A DNA stretch of 64,000 nucleotides from Blautia sp. MSJ-9 (GCF_018919065.1 NZ_JAHLQG010000043.1:1-64000), one strand, 5' to 3'. Positions 18,175-26,949 are shown, counted from the stretch's first letter. Translations and numbers: made by a program. The notes: generated by a model from the letters alone, not told the origin.

Positions 18175-19590
18175 ATGGGTGGAATTTTTGGAGTAGCATC
18201 AAAGTCCAGCTGCATTCTGGACCTTTTCTTCGGAATTGATTATCATTCCCATCTGGGAACACGCAGAGGTGGAATGGCAGTGTATGATACGAAACGTGGT
18301 TTTGACCGTGTCATCCATAACATTGAGAATGCACCGTTTCGAACAAAGTTCGATGGTGATATCGGTGATATGGAAGGAAATTTAGGAATCGGATGTATTT
18401 CAGATAATGAACCACAGCCACTTCTGGTACGCTCTCACCTTGGAAACTTCGCGATCACCACAGTTGGAAAGATCAACAATATGGATGAACTGATCGCAAA
18501 CTGTTTCAAGAATGGATGTACCCATTTCCTGGAAATGAGCGGAGGAAGTGTGAACCCCACAGAAATGGTAGCAGCCCTGATCAATCAGAAAGATAATATG
18601 ATCGAGGGAATCCGTTATGCACAGGAAGTGATCGAGGGTTCCATGACCATGCTGATCCTTACACCAAAAGGTCTGCTTGCAGCCCGTGACCGTCTGGGAA
18701 GAACTCCATTGATCATAGGTAAGAAAGAAGATGCCTGCTGCGTATCCTTTGAGAGCTTTGCATACCTGAACCTCGGCTATGAAGACCTCAAAGAACTGGG
18801 ACCTGGCGAGATCGTAGCAGTAACTCCTGATGGGGTGGAGACACTGCAGAAACCTGGAGAAGAGATGCGTATCTGTTCTTTCCTCTGGGTATATTATGGA
18901 TATCCGACTTCAACTTACGAGGGAATCAACGTAGAAGAGATGCGCTATCACTGCGGTGATATGCTTGCAAAACGAGACAAAGGCGAAGTAAACCCGGATA
19001 TCGTAGCCGGAGTACCGGATTCCGGTATCGCTCATGCCATCGGATATGCCAACCAGTCCGGCGTACCTTTTGCCCGCCCGTTTATTAAATACACACCGAC
19101 CTGGCCGAGATCCTTTATGCCAACTCAGCAGAGCCAGAGAAACCTGATCGCCAGAATGAAACTGATCCCGGTACATCGTCTGATCAAAGATAAGAGCCTC
19201 CTTATGATTGATGACTCAATCGTACGCGGAACTCAGTTAAGAGAAACTACAGAATTTCTCTACAGAAACGGCGCTAAAGAAGTACATATCCGTCCTGCAT
19301 GTCCGCCGCTGCTTTATGGATGCAAATATCTGAACTTCTCACGTTCCAAATCCGAGATGGATCTGATCACAAGAAGGATCATTGCGAAACGTGAGGGTGA
19401 CAATGTCAGCGATAAGATTCTGTCAGACTATGCAGACCCGAACTCAACCAATTACAAAGAGATGTTAGAAGAGATCCGTAAGGAACTGAACTTTACATCC
19501 CTGAAATTCCACAGACTGGACGACCTGAAAGAATCCATCGGAATTTCACCGTGCAAACTCTGTACTTACTGCTGGGACGGAAAAGAATAA
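18175..19590 (+). CDS. Amidophosphoribosyltransferase-like protein lacking the catalytic N-terminal Cys
   Basis: 471 residues from the ATG at 18175, preceded by AGGAG (18161-18165); the in-frame ATG at 18121 has no site. The fold is that of PurF (PRPP amidotransferase): N-terminal class II glutaminase domain (YHSHLGTRRGG, HLGNFAI), then phosphoribosyltransferase domain with the PRPP loop DDSIVRGT (346-353). Cysteines matching the iron-sulfur ligands of B. subtilis PurF are kept (C234, a Cys in PACPPLLYGC, C463, C466). The expected nucleophile, the Cys right after the initiator Met, is Gly (MGGIFGV). Glutamine hydrolysis should therefore be lost, and the enzyme may use free ammonia or have another role. 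It is not next to other pur genes. Confidence 0.8.
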   Translation: MGGIFGVASKSSCILDLFFGIDYHSHLGTRRGGMAVYDTKRGFDRVIHNIENAPFRTKFDGDIGDMEGNLGIGCISDNEPQPLLVRSHLGNFAITTVGKINNMDELIANCFKNGCTHFLEMSGGSVNPTEMVAALINQKDNMIEGIRYAQEVIEGSMTMLILTPKGLLAARDRLGRTPLIIGKKEDACCVSFESFAYLNLGYEDLKELGPGEIVAVTPDGVETLQKPGEEMRICSFLWVYYGYPTSTYEGINVEEMRYHCGDMLAKRDKGEVNPDIVAGVPDSGIAHAIGYANQSGVPFARPFIKYTPTWPRSFMPTQQSQRNLIARMKLIPVHRLIKDKSLLMIDDSIVRGTQLRETTEFLYRNGAKEVHIRPACPPLLYGCKYLNFSRSKSEMDLITRRIIAKREGDNVSDKILSDYADPNSTNYKEMLEEIRKELNFTSLKFHRLDDLKESIGISPCKLCTYCWDGKE

Positions 19591-19616
19591 AGAAAAACAA
19601 AGAGGAGACGTAGAAT

Positions 19617-20222
19617 TTGTCGGAAATCAATAACCAGATAAAACAGAAACAGAACAAAAAGAAAAAAAGACTTAAGAAGCTTCTGATATTCATGCTGATC
19701 CTGTTCTTTCTGCTTATACTTGCAGGTACTTTGCTTATGCGGTATCGAAAGAATGAGGAAAAACAGCAGAGAAAAGAAGAAGCGCTGGCAGCACTGGAAA
19801 GTGTTCCGACCGTAACTCCGACACCAGCAGCTACGCCGACTCCGATCCCGACTCCAATCCCGACAGTGACCCCGACTCCGGTGCTGGAACGAGCATATGT
19901 GTTTGACCCAGATGATTATCTGGGAACCTGGCACAGTAAGAACGGCAGAATTGTGATCGAGATCACCAAACTCAGCCAGAAGTCAGTGACCTTTACTTAT
20001 TCTCAGACTAATAAGAAAAAGACAGCAACCTGCGAAGCAACAGTAAAGAAATCCGTAGCAGGAAATGCGTCCAGATTTTCTTTTACAGATTCGCTGGGAA
20101 ATGTAGCGAAAGGCTATCTTACTTTTGATAATGGACGTCTGTATGTCAATATTAAGACAAAGACAAAAGCAGAGGGAGTAAAAGTGCATCCATCTGTGGA
20201 TACCATCATGATCAGAGAATAA
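19617..20222 (+). CDS. Membrane-anchored extracellular protein of unknown function
   Basis: 201 residues with a TTG start (GAGGAG just upstream). A very basic N-terminus (residues 8-21) precedes one membrane helix (about 22-41), so the N-terminus is inside. Outside follow a charged stretch, a Thr-Pro repeat linker (about 64-92, TPTP/IPTP units) of the wall-spanning kind, and a compact C-terminal beta-rich domain (about 97-201) starting DPDDYLGTWHSKNGRIVIEI, resembling small secreted lipocalin-like domains in general pattern. The family is not recognised. 26 bases after the PurF-like gene, so possibly co-transcribed. Confidence 0.7.
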   Translation: MSEINNQIKQKQNKKKKRLKKLLIFMLILFFLLILAGTLLMRYRKNEEKQQRKEEALAALESVPTVTPTPAATPTPIPTPIPTVTPTPVLERAYVFDPDDYLGTWHSKNGRIVIEITKLSQKSVTFTYSQTNKKKTATCEATVKKSVAGNASRFSFTDSLGNVAKGYLTFDNGRLYVNIKTKTKAEGVKVHPSVDTIMIRE

Positions 20223-20278
20223 CAGGATACATGGTCAGACAGGATAATACATAAAAATAGAATCAAAAGATAAACGAC

Positions 20279-20322
20279 AAAAGGATTCAGGTAACACAAG
20301 TTGGTTACAGGAATCCTTTTGC
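20279..20322. terminator. Bidirectional terminator between convergent genes
   Basis: AAAAGGATTC (20279-20288) pairs with GAATCCTTTT (20311-20320), with GGTAAC/GTTAC continuing the stem. It serves the gene ending at 20222 and the reverse-strand regulator ending at 20327. Confidence 0.85.
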
Positions 20323-20326
20323 TTGT

Positions 20327-20542
20327 TTATTTATTCATTTCTTTCTTGTCAGTACGTCCAACCAGATAATCAATACTGATGTCATAATAATTTGCCAGTC
20401 TGATCAGCATCTCGATTGGGATGTTGCGAGATCCTGTCTCATAGTGTGAATAAGAACGCTGACTGATGTGAAGAATCTCACTAAGCTGTCTCTGAGACAG
20501 GTCAGCATCTGTACGTAAATCCTGAATACGCTGAAATTTCAT
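20327..20542 (-). CDS. Small XRE-family transcriptional regulator
   Basis: 71 residues from the ATG at 20542 (MKFQRIQDLR); GAGAGGTGG lies just upstream, whereas the longer reading frame to 20653 has a non-conserved hydrophobic N-terminus. A single HTH_3/Cro-CI domain fills the protein: LSQRQLSEILHISQRSYSHYE is the helix-turn-helix, followed by SIDYLVGRTD, the common end of this class. No ligand or dimerisation domain. Divergent from comM-dprA-topA; two direct repeats in the shared promoter region make it a candidate repressor of itself and that operon. Confidence 0.88.
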   Translation of the reverse strand: MKFQRIQDLRTDADLSQRQLSEILHISQRSYSHYETGSRNIPIEMLIRLANYYDISIDYLVGRTDKKEMNK

Positions 20543-20625
20543 ATGATCCACCTCTCTGTTATATAGTTTTGTTGCAGTCGGATTTATGGCTGAACATCCG
20601 ATTGTGAAGAAAGTATAAAACAGAA

Positions 20626-20666
20626 CAAAATGCACTATTGCAATTTGGAGCAAAATGGACTATAAT
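20626..20666 (+). promoter_or_regulatory. Promoter toward comM with two operator-like direct repeats
   Basis: TTGCAA (20638-20643), 17 bases, TATAAT (20661-20666). CAAAATGCACTAT (20626-20638) and CAAAATGGACTAT (20651-20663) repeat with 25-bp spacing, 12 of 13 bases alike, overlapping the -35 edge and the spacer/-10. A bound dimer pair would block transcription. The adjacent XRE protein is the obvious candidate binder (inference). Confidence 0.6.
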
Positions 20667-20753
20667 AAAAGATGATCTTTTTTTCAAATCTGATTTCTCA
20701 GAAAAATCCCATGAAAATAAATGAATGATCGAGGATCAATTACGTAAATGATC

Positions 20754-20917
20754 TAGCGCGTGTTTGAAAAATCATTCCTGTAATCTGCACGCCCCACTTT
20801 GCGGTATATTTTGTCCGAATTCGGTTGTCGTAGCCCGCTACGACGCCCTCATCCGAACAAAATCTTCCACAAATTGTGACGCACATCTTGCAGAAAGCCT
20901 TTTTCAAACATGCTCTA
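20754..20917. repeat. Family B palindromic repeat, copy 1
   Basis: 164 bp between imperfect terminal inverted repeats TAGCGCGTGTTTGAAAAA and, inverted, TAGAGCATGTTTGAAAAA. Inside lies a long stem: ATTTTGTCCG (20808-20817) with CGAACAAAAT (20854-20863), capped by GTCGTAGC/GCTACGAC (20827-20844). No coding capacity. It sits in the leader between the comM promoter and the comM start. A second copy with the same ends is at 46918-47042. Confidence 0.75.
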
Positions 20918-20980
20918 ATGAAATAATTAGGATGCGCATAAATATCCGGGGAAATTTATGACGGCAGAAAGGAGTAATTT

Positions 20981-22513
20981 TTGTTTGCAAGTGTATTATC
21001 AGCTGCAATCTTTGGGGTAGAGGTATGCCCTGTCCAGGTAGAGGCAGATGTAAGTAATGGATTACCTTCCTTTATTATGGTAGGTTTTCCGTCAGTTCAG
21101 GTAAAAGAAGCTCAGGACAGAGTCCGCACAGCGCTGAAAAATAACGGTTATCAGTTTCCGCCAAAGAGGATAACTGTCAATTTCGCCCCCGCAGATATGA
21201 AGAAGGAAGGGGCAGGGTTTGATGTGCCGGTGGCAGCAGCAGTTCTGGCGGCTTTTGGCATGATCAGTCCCCAGGTTATCAGTGGAGTTATGATGTCAGG
21301 TGAGATTGGTCTGGACGGAGAAATCCATGGAGTTTCAGGTATTCTTCCGATTGTATTATGTGCCAGAAACCTTGGATGCAGATTTTGTGTAGTTCCATAT
21401 GACAATCTGAAAGAGGGCAGACTGGTCTCTGATGTTCCGGTAGCAGGAGTAAAGAATTTAGAAGAACTGATTGATTGTCTCCTGGATCCGGAGCCCTTTC
21501 TTAAAACAGAAACAGAAGAAAACATACCACTATCGGCAGAAAAAGAGAAGAACATGGATTTCTCCGATATTGAAGGGCAGGAGAGCGCCAAAAGAGCCGC
21601 TGAGATTGCAGTGAGCGGATTCCACAATATCCTTTTTATCGGTTCACCTGGAACAGGAAAAACCATGCTTGCCAGACGGCTTCCTACCATTATGCCGGGG
21701 CTTGGTTTTGAGGAGAAACTGGAACTTACCAGGATTTACAGTATCGCAGGGCTTTTGTCCAGGGAACATCCTCTGATCAATGAGCGCCCTTTTCGCAGTC
21801 CTCATCATACAAGTACTCCTCAGGCTATCGCAGGTGGCGGTCGTAATCCCAGACCGGGCGAAATCACTCTGGCACATAAAGGTGTTCTTTTTCTGGATGA
21901 AATGCCGGAGTTCTCAAGGGCAAGCCTGGAACTTTTGCGCCAGCCTATGGAAGACAAGGTGATCCAGATAGCCCGGGCCAGTGGAACATATAGCTTTCCG
22001 GCAGACTTTATGTTATGTGCAGCAATGAATCCCTGTCCCTGCGGCTATTATCCAGATTTGAATAAGTGTACCTGCACTTCTGGTGAAATCAGTCATTATA
22101 TGGGAAAAATCAGCCGACCGCTCCTTGACAGAATTGATATCAGTACAGAAGTACCACCAATATCTTTTGCCCAGCTTCATGGTGGGAAAAGAGGAGAAAC
22201 TTCTGCAGTGATCCGAAAAAGAGTGGAAAAGGTACAGAAAATTCAGGAAGAACGCTACAGAGATGAAGAAATTAATTTTAATGGACAGCTTGGCAGCCGC
22301 CAGATTGATAAATACTGTCCTCTTACAGACGGTGCATCCAGGCTTCTGGCAAGGGCATTTGATCAAATTGCATTTAGTGCCCGTTCCTATCACCGAATTA
22401 TGAAAGTAGCCAGAACCATTGCGGATATGGATGACGAGGAAATCATCGCAAGCCACCATATCGGTGAGGCATTATCATATCGGGTGTTTGATAAAAATTC
22501 TGTCATAAAATAA
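20981..22513 (+). CDS. comM: YifB/ComM-family Mg-chelatase-like AAA+ ATPase
   Basis: 510 residues, TTG start with GGAG at 20971-20974 six bases upstream. The N-terminal part is a Lon-protease-S5-like domain (PSFIMVGFPSVQVKEAQDRVRTALKNNG), the middle an AAA+ module with Walker A GSPGTGKT (221-228) and Walker B LFLDE (303-307), and the C-terminus the Mg-chelatase-like helical part. In Vibrio ComM is a helicase for branch migration during natural transformation; the Firmicutes homologues are less studied. It is adjacent to dprA, another DNA-uptake/recombination factor, 20 bases downstream. Confidence 0.92.
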   Translation: MFASVLSAAIFGVEVCPVQVEADVSNGLPSFIMVGFPSVQVKEAQDRVRTALKNNGYQFPPKRITVNFAPADMKKEGAGFDVPVAAAVLAAFGMISPQVISGVMMSGEIGLDGEIHGVSGILPIVLCARNLGCRFCVVPYDNLKEGRLVSDVPVAGVKNLEELIDCLLDPEPFLKTETEENIPLSAEKEKNMDFSDIEGQESAKRAAEIAVSGFHNILFIGSPGTGKTMLARRLPTIMPGLGFEEKLELTRIYSIAGLLSREHPLINERPFRSPHHTSTPQAIAGGGRNPRPGEITLAHKGVLFLDEMPEFSRASLELLRQPMEDKVIQIARASGTYSFPADFMLCAAMNPCPCGYYPDLNKCTCTSGEISHYMGKISRPLLDRIDISTEVPPISFAQLHGGKRGETSAVIRKRVEKVQKIQEERYRDEEINFNGQLGSRQIDKYCPLTDGASRLLARAFDQIAFSARSYHRIMKVARTIADMDDEEIIASHHIGEALSYRVFDKNSVIK

Positions 22514-22533
22514 GTATCTGCGAGGTATTTTAT

Positions 22534-23481
22534 ATGGAAAGAACTGACATGAGAAAGAACAATACTGACGGAGATAATATAAAAGAAAATAATGCAAAGG
22601 AAGACAAGAATGCACAGATTCGTTGTGTTGAAAAATCAAGTCCGGAATATCCTCAGATTATGAAACAATATCCATCTATGCCCGGAAAACTTTATGTCAG
22701 AGGACGTTTTCCTGATCCAGACAGGAGAACCGTAGCCGTGATTGGTGCCAGAATGTGCAGTCCTTACGGCAGAATTCAGGCTTTCCGTTATGCAAAGGCA
22801 TTGAGTCAGGCAGGTGTCCAGATCATCAGTGGTATGGCTCTTGGAATTGATGCAGAGGGACATAAAGGTGCACTGGAAGGCAGGATGCCGACTTTTGCGG
22901 TGCTTGGAAGTGGTGTAGATGTGTGTTATCCAAGAACAAACCGCAAATTATATGAAAGGATTCTCTGGGAAAATGGTGGCATCATCAGTGAGTGTCCGCC
23001 TGGTTCTGAGCCTGCAGCCTGGCATTTTCCGGCCCGCAACAGGATCATCAGTGCATTGTCTGACGCTGTTCTTGTAGTAGAAGCAAAAGAGAGCAGTGGA
23101 TCCCTGATCACTGCAGGGTTTGCACTGGAGCAGGGAAAGATGGTTTATGCGATTCCGGGCGCTGTCACAGATGTTCTCAGCAGAGGATGTCATAAGCTGA
23201 TCTATGATGGAGCAGGAATCGCATACTGCCCGGAAATCCTGCTGGAAGAACTTGGAATTTCCTCGTCGAAAGTCACACAAACAGAGGAAAAAAACAACTT
23301 AGGACTTGCAACTGATTTGAATATGGTGTATAGTTGTCTCGATTTACGACCAAAAAATCCCGACTATATTGTGAGAAAAACGGGCTTTTCACCGGCTCAG
23401 GTAAGCAATTGTCTGGTGGAACTGACACTGCGGGGGCTCATAAGAGAGTGCGGGAGATACTATTATGTAAGAAGCAGTTAA
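22534..23481 (+). CDS. dprA: DNA-processing protein DprA
   Basis: 315 residues; loads RecA on incoming single-stranded DNA during transformation. The Rossmann-fold core is clear: VAVIGARMCSPYG (about 68-80), ISGMALGIDAEGHKGAL (about 99-115), FAVLGSGVDVCYP, and SGSLITAGFALEQGKMVYAIPG. A C-terminal winged-helix (DML1-like) domain follows (about 255-312). The first 25 residues are Asn/Lys/Asp-rich and variable. A GAGGT site supports the ATG at 22534. Middle gene of comM-dprA-topA, a common Firmicutes order. Confidence 0.94.
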   Translation: MERTDMRKNNTDGDNIKENNAKEDKNAQIRCVEKSSPEYPQIMKQYPSMPGKLYVRGRFPDPDRRTVAVIGARMCSPYGRIQAFRYAKALSQAGVQIISGMALGIDAEGHKGALEGRMPTFAVLGSGVDVCYPRTNRKLYERILWENGGIISECPPGSEPAAWHFPARNRIISALSDAVLVVEAKESSGSLITAGFALEQGKMVYAIPGAVTDVLSRGCHKLIYDGAGIAYCPEILLEELGISSSKVTQTEEKNNLGLATDLNMVYSCLDLRPKNPDYIVRKTGFSPAQVSNCLVELTLRGLIRECGRYYYVRSS

Positions 23482-23588
23482 CACCGGATGAAGCAGAGTT
23501 CACTGTCCGGTTATGAGTAAGCTGCGGGGTGGATAGGTATGTCTGCCTGATTCATATAAACAGACGTAACGGTTCAGTATTTTAACCA

Positions 23589-23618
23589 AATAAATTGCGG
23601 AGCAGTTATTTGGCTATG
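23589..23618. repeat. Family C short repeat, copy 1
   Basis: 30-base unit AATAAATTGCGGAGCAGTTA and ten further bases; 26 of 30 bases agree with 55722-55751. Located after the dprA stop and before topA, in a 205-base gap that otherwise shows only short imperfect palindromes. Confidence 0.45.
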
Positions 23619-23686
23619 AGCAAGTCACTTGACGTAGATTGCTGAACAATTACAAACAGACATAGATTACGACTAGGAGAGGTAGC

Positions 23687-25759
23687 ATGGCGAAATATCT
23701 GGTGATAGTGGAATCACCTGCAAAAGTGAAAACAATTAAGAAATTCCTTGGTGCGAATTACGATGTGGAAGCTTCTAACGGACATGTTCGTGATTTCCCC
23801 AAGAGTCAGTTCGGAATCGATGTAGAACATGACTTCGAACCCAAATATATAACAATCCGTGGAAAGGGAGAACTTCTTGCAAAACTTCGCAAGTCAGCAA
23901 AGAAAGCAGATAAGATTTATCTGGCAACTGACCCTGACCGTGAAGGAGAAGCAATTTCCTGGCATCTGATGCAGGCATTGAAAGAAGACCCTAAGAAGAT
24001 GCACAGAATTACTTTCAACGAGATTACCAAGACAGCAGTAAAATCTTCCATTAAACAGGCGAGAGACCTGGATATGGATCTGGTAGATGCACAGCAGGCA
24101 AGACGTATGCTTGACCGTATGGTAGGTTACACCATCAGCCCGCTGCTCTGGGCGAAAGTCAAGAGAGGTTTAAGCGCAGGCCGTGTACAGTCTGTTGCAC
24201 TTCGTATCATCTGCGATAGAGAAGATGAGATCAATGCATTCATTCCGGAAGAATATTGGAGCCTTGAAGGAGAATTCCAGGTAAAAGGAGAGAAGAAACC
24301 GCTTCAGGCTAAGTTCTACGGAACAGATAAGAAAATGAACATCCACAACAAACAGGAGATGGATGAACTTCTTGCATCCCTGCAGGATAAGGAATACGAG
24401 ATCACAGAAGTAAAGAAAGGTGAGAGGATCAAGAATGCTCCGCTTCCGTTTACTACCAGTACCTTACAGCAGGAAGCAGCCAAGACACTGAACTTCTCCA
24501 CACAGAAGACCATGCGTCTGGCACAGCAGTTATATGAAGGAATTGATATCAAGGGAAATGGCACTGTCGGTGTGATCTCTTACCTGCGTACTGATTCCAC
24601 ACGAATCTCTGAGGAAGCAGATGCAGCAGCAAGAGAATACATCACAGCTCAGTACGGTGAAAATTACGTTTCTCAGTCTGAGAAAACTGTGAAGAAAGGA
24701 CAGAAGATCCAGGATGCTCATGAAGCAATACGTCCCACAGACATCAGTCGTACACCGGCACTTCTGAAAGAATCTCTATCCAGAGATCAGTTCAGACTGT
24801 ATCAGCTGATCTGGAGACGTTTTGCAGCCAGCAGAATGGCTCCTGCGAAATACGAGACCACATCTGTAAAGATTGGAGCAGATGAATATATCTTTACAGT
24901 TTCTGCATCTAAGATCGTATTTGATGGATTTATGTCCGTATACACAGATGAAGAGGATCAGAAAAAAGGGAATGTGCTGAACCAGAGCCTTGAGAAAGGT
25001 ATGAAATTGACACTTAAGGAACTGAAACCAGAGCAGCATTTCACACAGCCTCCTGCACATTATACAGAGGCATCCCTGGTTAAGACCATGGAGGAACTGG
25101 GAATTGGACGTCCAAGTACTTACGCACCGACCATTACTACCATTATCAGTCGTCGCTATGTGGCAAAAGAGCAGAAGAATCTTTATGTCACAGAGCTGGG
25201 TGAGGTTGTCAATAACATTATGAAGCAGGCATTTCCAAGTATTGTAGATGTAAACTTCACAGCAACTATGGAAGGTCTTCTCGACTGTGTGGCAGCAGGC
25301 ACTGTCAAATGGAAGACGGTGGTCAGCAACTTCTATCCTGATCTGAAGAAAGATGTAGACGCAGCAGAGGAAGAACTTGAGAAAGTTGATATCCAGGATG
25401 AGGTCACAGATGTGATCTGTGACAACTGCGGCAGAAACATGGTTATCAAGTATGGTCCTCATGGACGTTTCTTAGCATGTCCGGGATTTCCTGAATGCAG
25501 AAACACCAAGCCATATTTTGAGAAAATCGGAGTTTCATGTCCGAAATGCGGAAAGGAAATTGTTCTCAAGAAAACCAAAAAAGGACGTAAATACTACGGA
25601 TGCGAGAACAATCCGGAATGTGATTTTATGTCCTGGCAGAAACCATCCGCAAAGAAATGTCCAAAATGTGGAAGTTACATGGTGGAAAAGGGGAACAAGC
25701 TCGTTTGCAGCCAGGAGACTTGTGGATACGTTGAGCCAAAAGACGCAAAAGAGGAATAA
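23687..25759 (+). CDS. topA: DNA topoisomerase I
   Basis: 690-residue type IA topoisomerase that relaxes negative supercoils. TOPRIM domain at the N-terminus (VIVESPAKVKTIKKFLG with E9; DPDREGEAISWH carries the acidic triad). The active-site tyrosine is Y299 in SYLRTDS. The C-terminus has three four-Cys zinc ribbons: CDNCG...CPGFPEC, CPKCG...CENNPEC, CPKCG...CSQETC. AGGAGAGG ribosome site. Last gene of the comM-dprA-topA unit, closed by a strong terminator. Confidence 0.98.
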   Translation: MAKYLVIVESPAKVKTIKKFLGANYDVEASNGHVRDFPKSQFGIDVEHDFEPKYITIRGKGELLAKLRKSAKKADKIYLATDPDREGEAISWHLMQALKEDPKKMHRITFNEITKTAVKSSIKQARDLDMDLVDAQQARRMLDRMVGYTISPLLWAKVKRGLSAGRVQSVALRIICDREDEINAFIPEEYWSLEGEFQVKGEKKPLQAKFYGTDKKMNIHNKQEMDELLASLQDKEYEITEVKKGERIKNAPLPFTTSTLQQEAAKTLNFSTQKTMRLAQQLYEGIDIKGNGTVGVISYLRTDSTRISEEADAAAREYITAQYGENYVSQSEKTVKKGQKIQDAHEAIRPTDISRTPALLKESLSRDQFRLYQLIWRRFAASRMAPAKYETTSVKIGADEYIFTVSASKIVFDGFMSVYTDEEDQKKGNVLNQSLEKGMKLTLKELKPEQHFTQPPAHYTEASLVKTMEELGIGRPSTYAPTITTIISRRYVAKEQKNLYVTELGEVVNNIMKQAFPSIVDVNFTATMEGLLDCVAAGTVKWKTVVSNFYPDLKKDVDAAEEELEKVDIQDEVTDVICDNCGRNMVIKYGPHGRFLACPGFPECRNTKPYFEKIGVSCPKCGKEIVLKKTKKGRKYYGCENNPECDFMSWQKPSAKKCPKCGSYMVEKGNKLVCSQETCGYVEPKDAKEE

Positions 25760-25790
25760 GCTTTTTAAGATAAAATATAATAAAGTCAGC

Positions 25791-25830
25791 AAATACAGGA
25801 AGAAGATCTCGCTTTTTCCTGTATTTTTTT
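25791..25830 (+). terminator. Rho-independent terminator of topA
   Basis: AAATACAGGAA (25791-25801) pairs with TTCCTGTATTT (25816-25826) followed by T residues. Confidence 0.9.
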
Positions 25831-25892
25831 GCTTATATGTCCGGATTTAGAACTACAAAAATATTTATTGGATAATATTTGTAAAAGGAATC

Positions 25893-25907
25893 TATTTTCA
25901 GAAAAGA
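25893..25907. promoter_or_regulatory. Candidate CodY box upstream of codY
   Basis: TATTTTCAGAAAAGA matches 12 of 15 positions of the CodY consensus AATTTTCWGAAAATT. It lies 225 bases before codY in the 372-base topA-codY gap, which otherwise holds AT-rich sequence and weak family A-like tips (ATTACTGTTCA near 26029). Autoregulation is inferred. Confidence 0.5.
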
Positions 25908-26131
25908 AAAAATAAATTAAAAAATAATAAAATTTGTCTTGTAATTTGGCGGTGAAACGTGTAGTATTAAAGTACGAGTAATGTTAATGACCAAGTATGT
26001 CTGAATCTTCTTTCATAACAGAAGAAAATTACTGTTCATTCCGTGAATCGTGTCAGAAAAGATGGTGTTGTTCACTTTGTGATCAGTAGAGAAAAAGACT
26101 TCAGATATATGCAAGGCGAAAGGAGGACTAT

Positions 26132-26920
26132 ATGAGCGTTCAGTTGCTGGATAAAACAAGAAAAATAAACAAACTTCTGCATAACAGCAGTTCCAGCAAG
26201 GTGGTATTTAATGATATCTGCCAGGTTTTGATGGAAACATTGAGTTCCAATATTCTGGTTCTCAGCAAAAAAGGAAAGGTTCTGGGCGTCAGTTTATGTC
26301 CGGGTGTAGAAGAGATCACTGAGCTAATCGAAGATAAGGTTGGCGGATATGTGGACTCATTATTAAATGAGAGATTTCTTGGCGTACTGTCAACAAAAGA
26401 GAATGTGAATCTTCAGACACTGGGATTCGAGCATGTGTCAAGCAGTTATCAGGGAATCATCAATCCGATAGATATTGCAGGAGAGAGACTGGGTACAGTA
26501 TTTATGTACCGTTATGACAGACCATATGATATTGAAGATATTATTGTCAGCGAATATGGAACTACCGTTGTCGGTCTGGAGATGATGCGTGCTGTTCATG
26601 AAGAGAATGCAGAGGAAGACAGAAAGCAGCAGGTAGTGAAATCTGCGTTTAATACTTTATCATTCTCTGAATTGGAAGCAATCATTCATATCTTCGACGA
26701 ACTTGACGGAGACGAGGGAATCCTGGTTGCAAGTAAGATTGCAGACCGTGTGGGAATCACCAGATCCGTAATCGTAAATGCATTAAGAAAATTTGAAAGT
26801 GCCGGTGTCATTGAATCCAGATCTTCCGGTATGAAGGGAACCTATATCAAGGTTCTTAATGAAGTGATCTTTGACGAACTGGAAGAGATTAAAGCACAGA
26901 GAAACAGTAAGAAATCCTGA
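26132..26920 (+). CDS. codY: Global transcriptional repressor CodY
   Basis: 262 residues. CodY senses GTP and branched-chain amino acids and represses stationary-phase and amino-acid metabolism genes. The N-terminal GAF domain begins LLDKTRKINKLLHNSSSSKVVFNDICQVL; the long connecting helix is followed by the winged HTH near residues 196-250 (ASKIADRVGITRSVIVNALRKFESAGVIESRSSGMKGTYIKVLN), strongly conserved in the family. AAAGGAGG precedes the ATG. Its place downstream of topA parallels the dprA-topA...codY order in Bacillus, without the intervening codVWX genes. Likely targets in this window are ilvE and itself (inference). Confidence 0.97.
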   Translation: MSVQLLDKTRKINKLLHNSSSSKVVFNDICQVLMETLSSNILVLSKKGKVLGVSLCPGVEEITELIEDKVGGYVDSLLNERFLGVLSTKENVNLQTLGFEHVSSSYQGIINPIDIAGERLGTVFMYRYDRPYDIEDIIVSEYGTTVVGLEMMRAVHEENAEEDRKQQVVKSAFNTLSFSELEAIIHIFDELDGDEGILVASKIADRVGITRSVIVNALRKFESAGVIESRSSGMKGTYIKVLNEVIFDELEEIKAQRNSKKS

Positions 26921-26949
26921 GATAAATAATCTGAGAAACACAAAATAAG

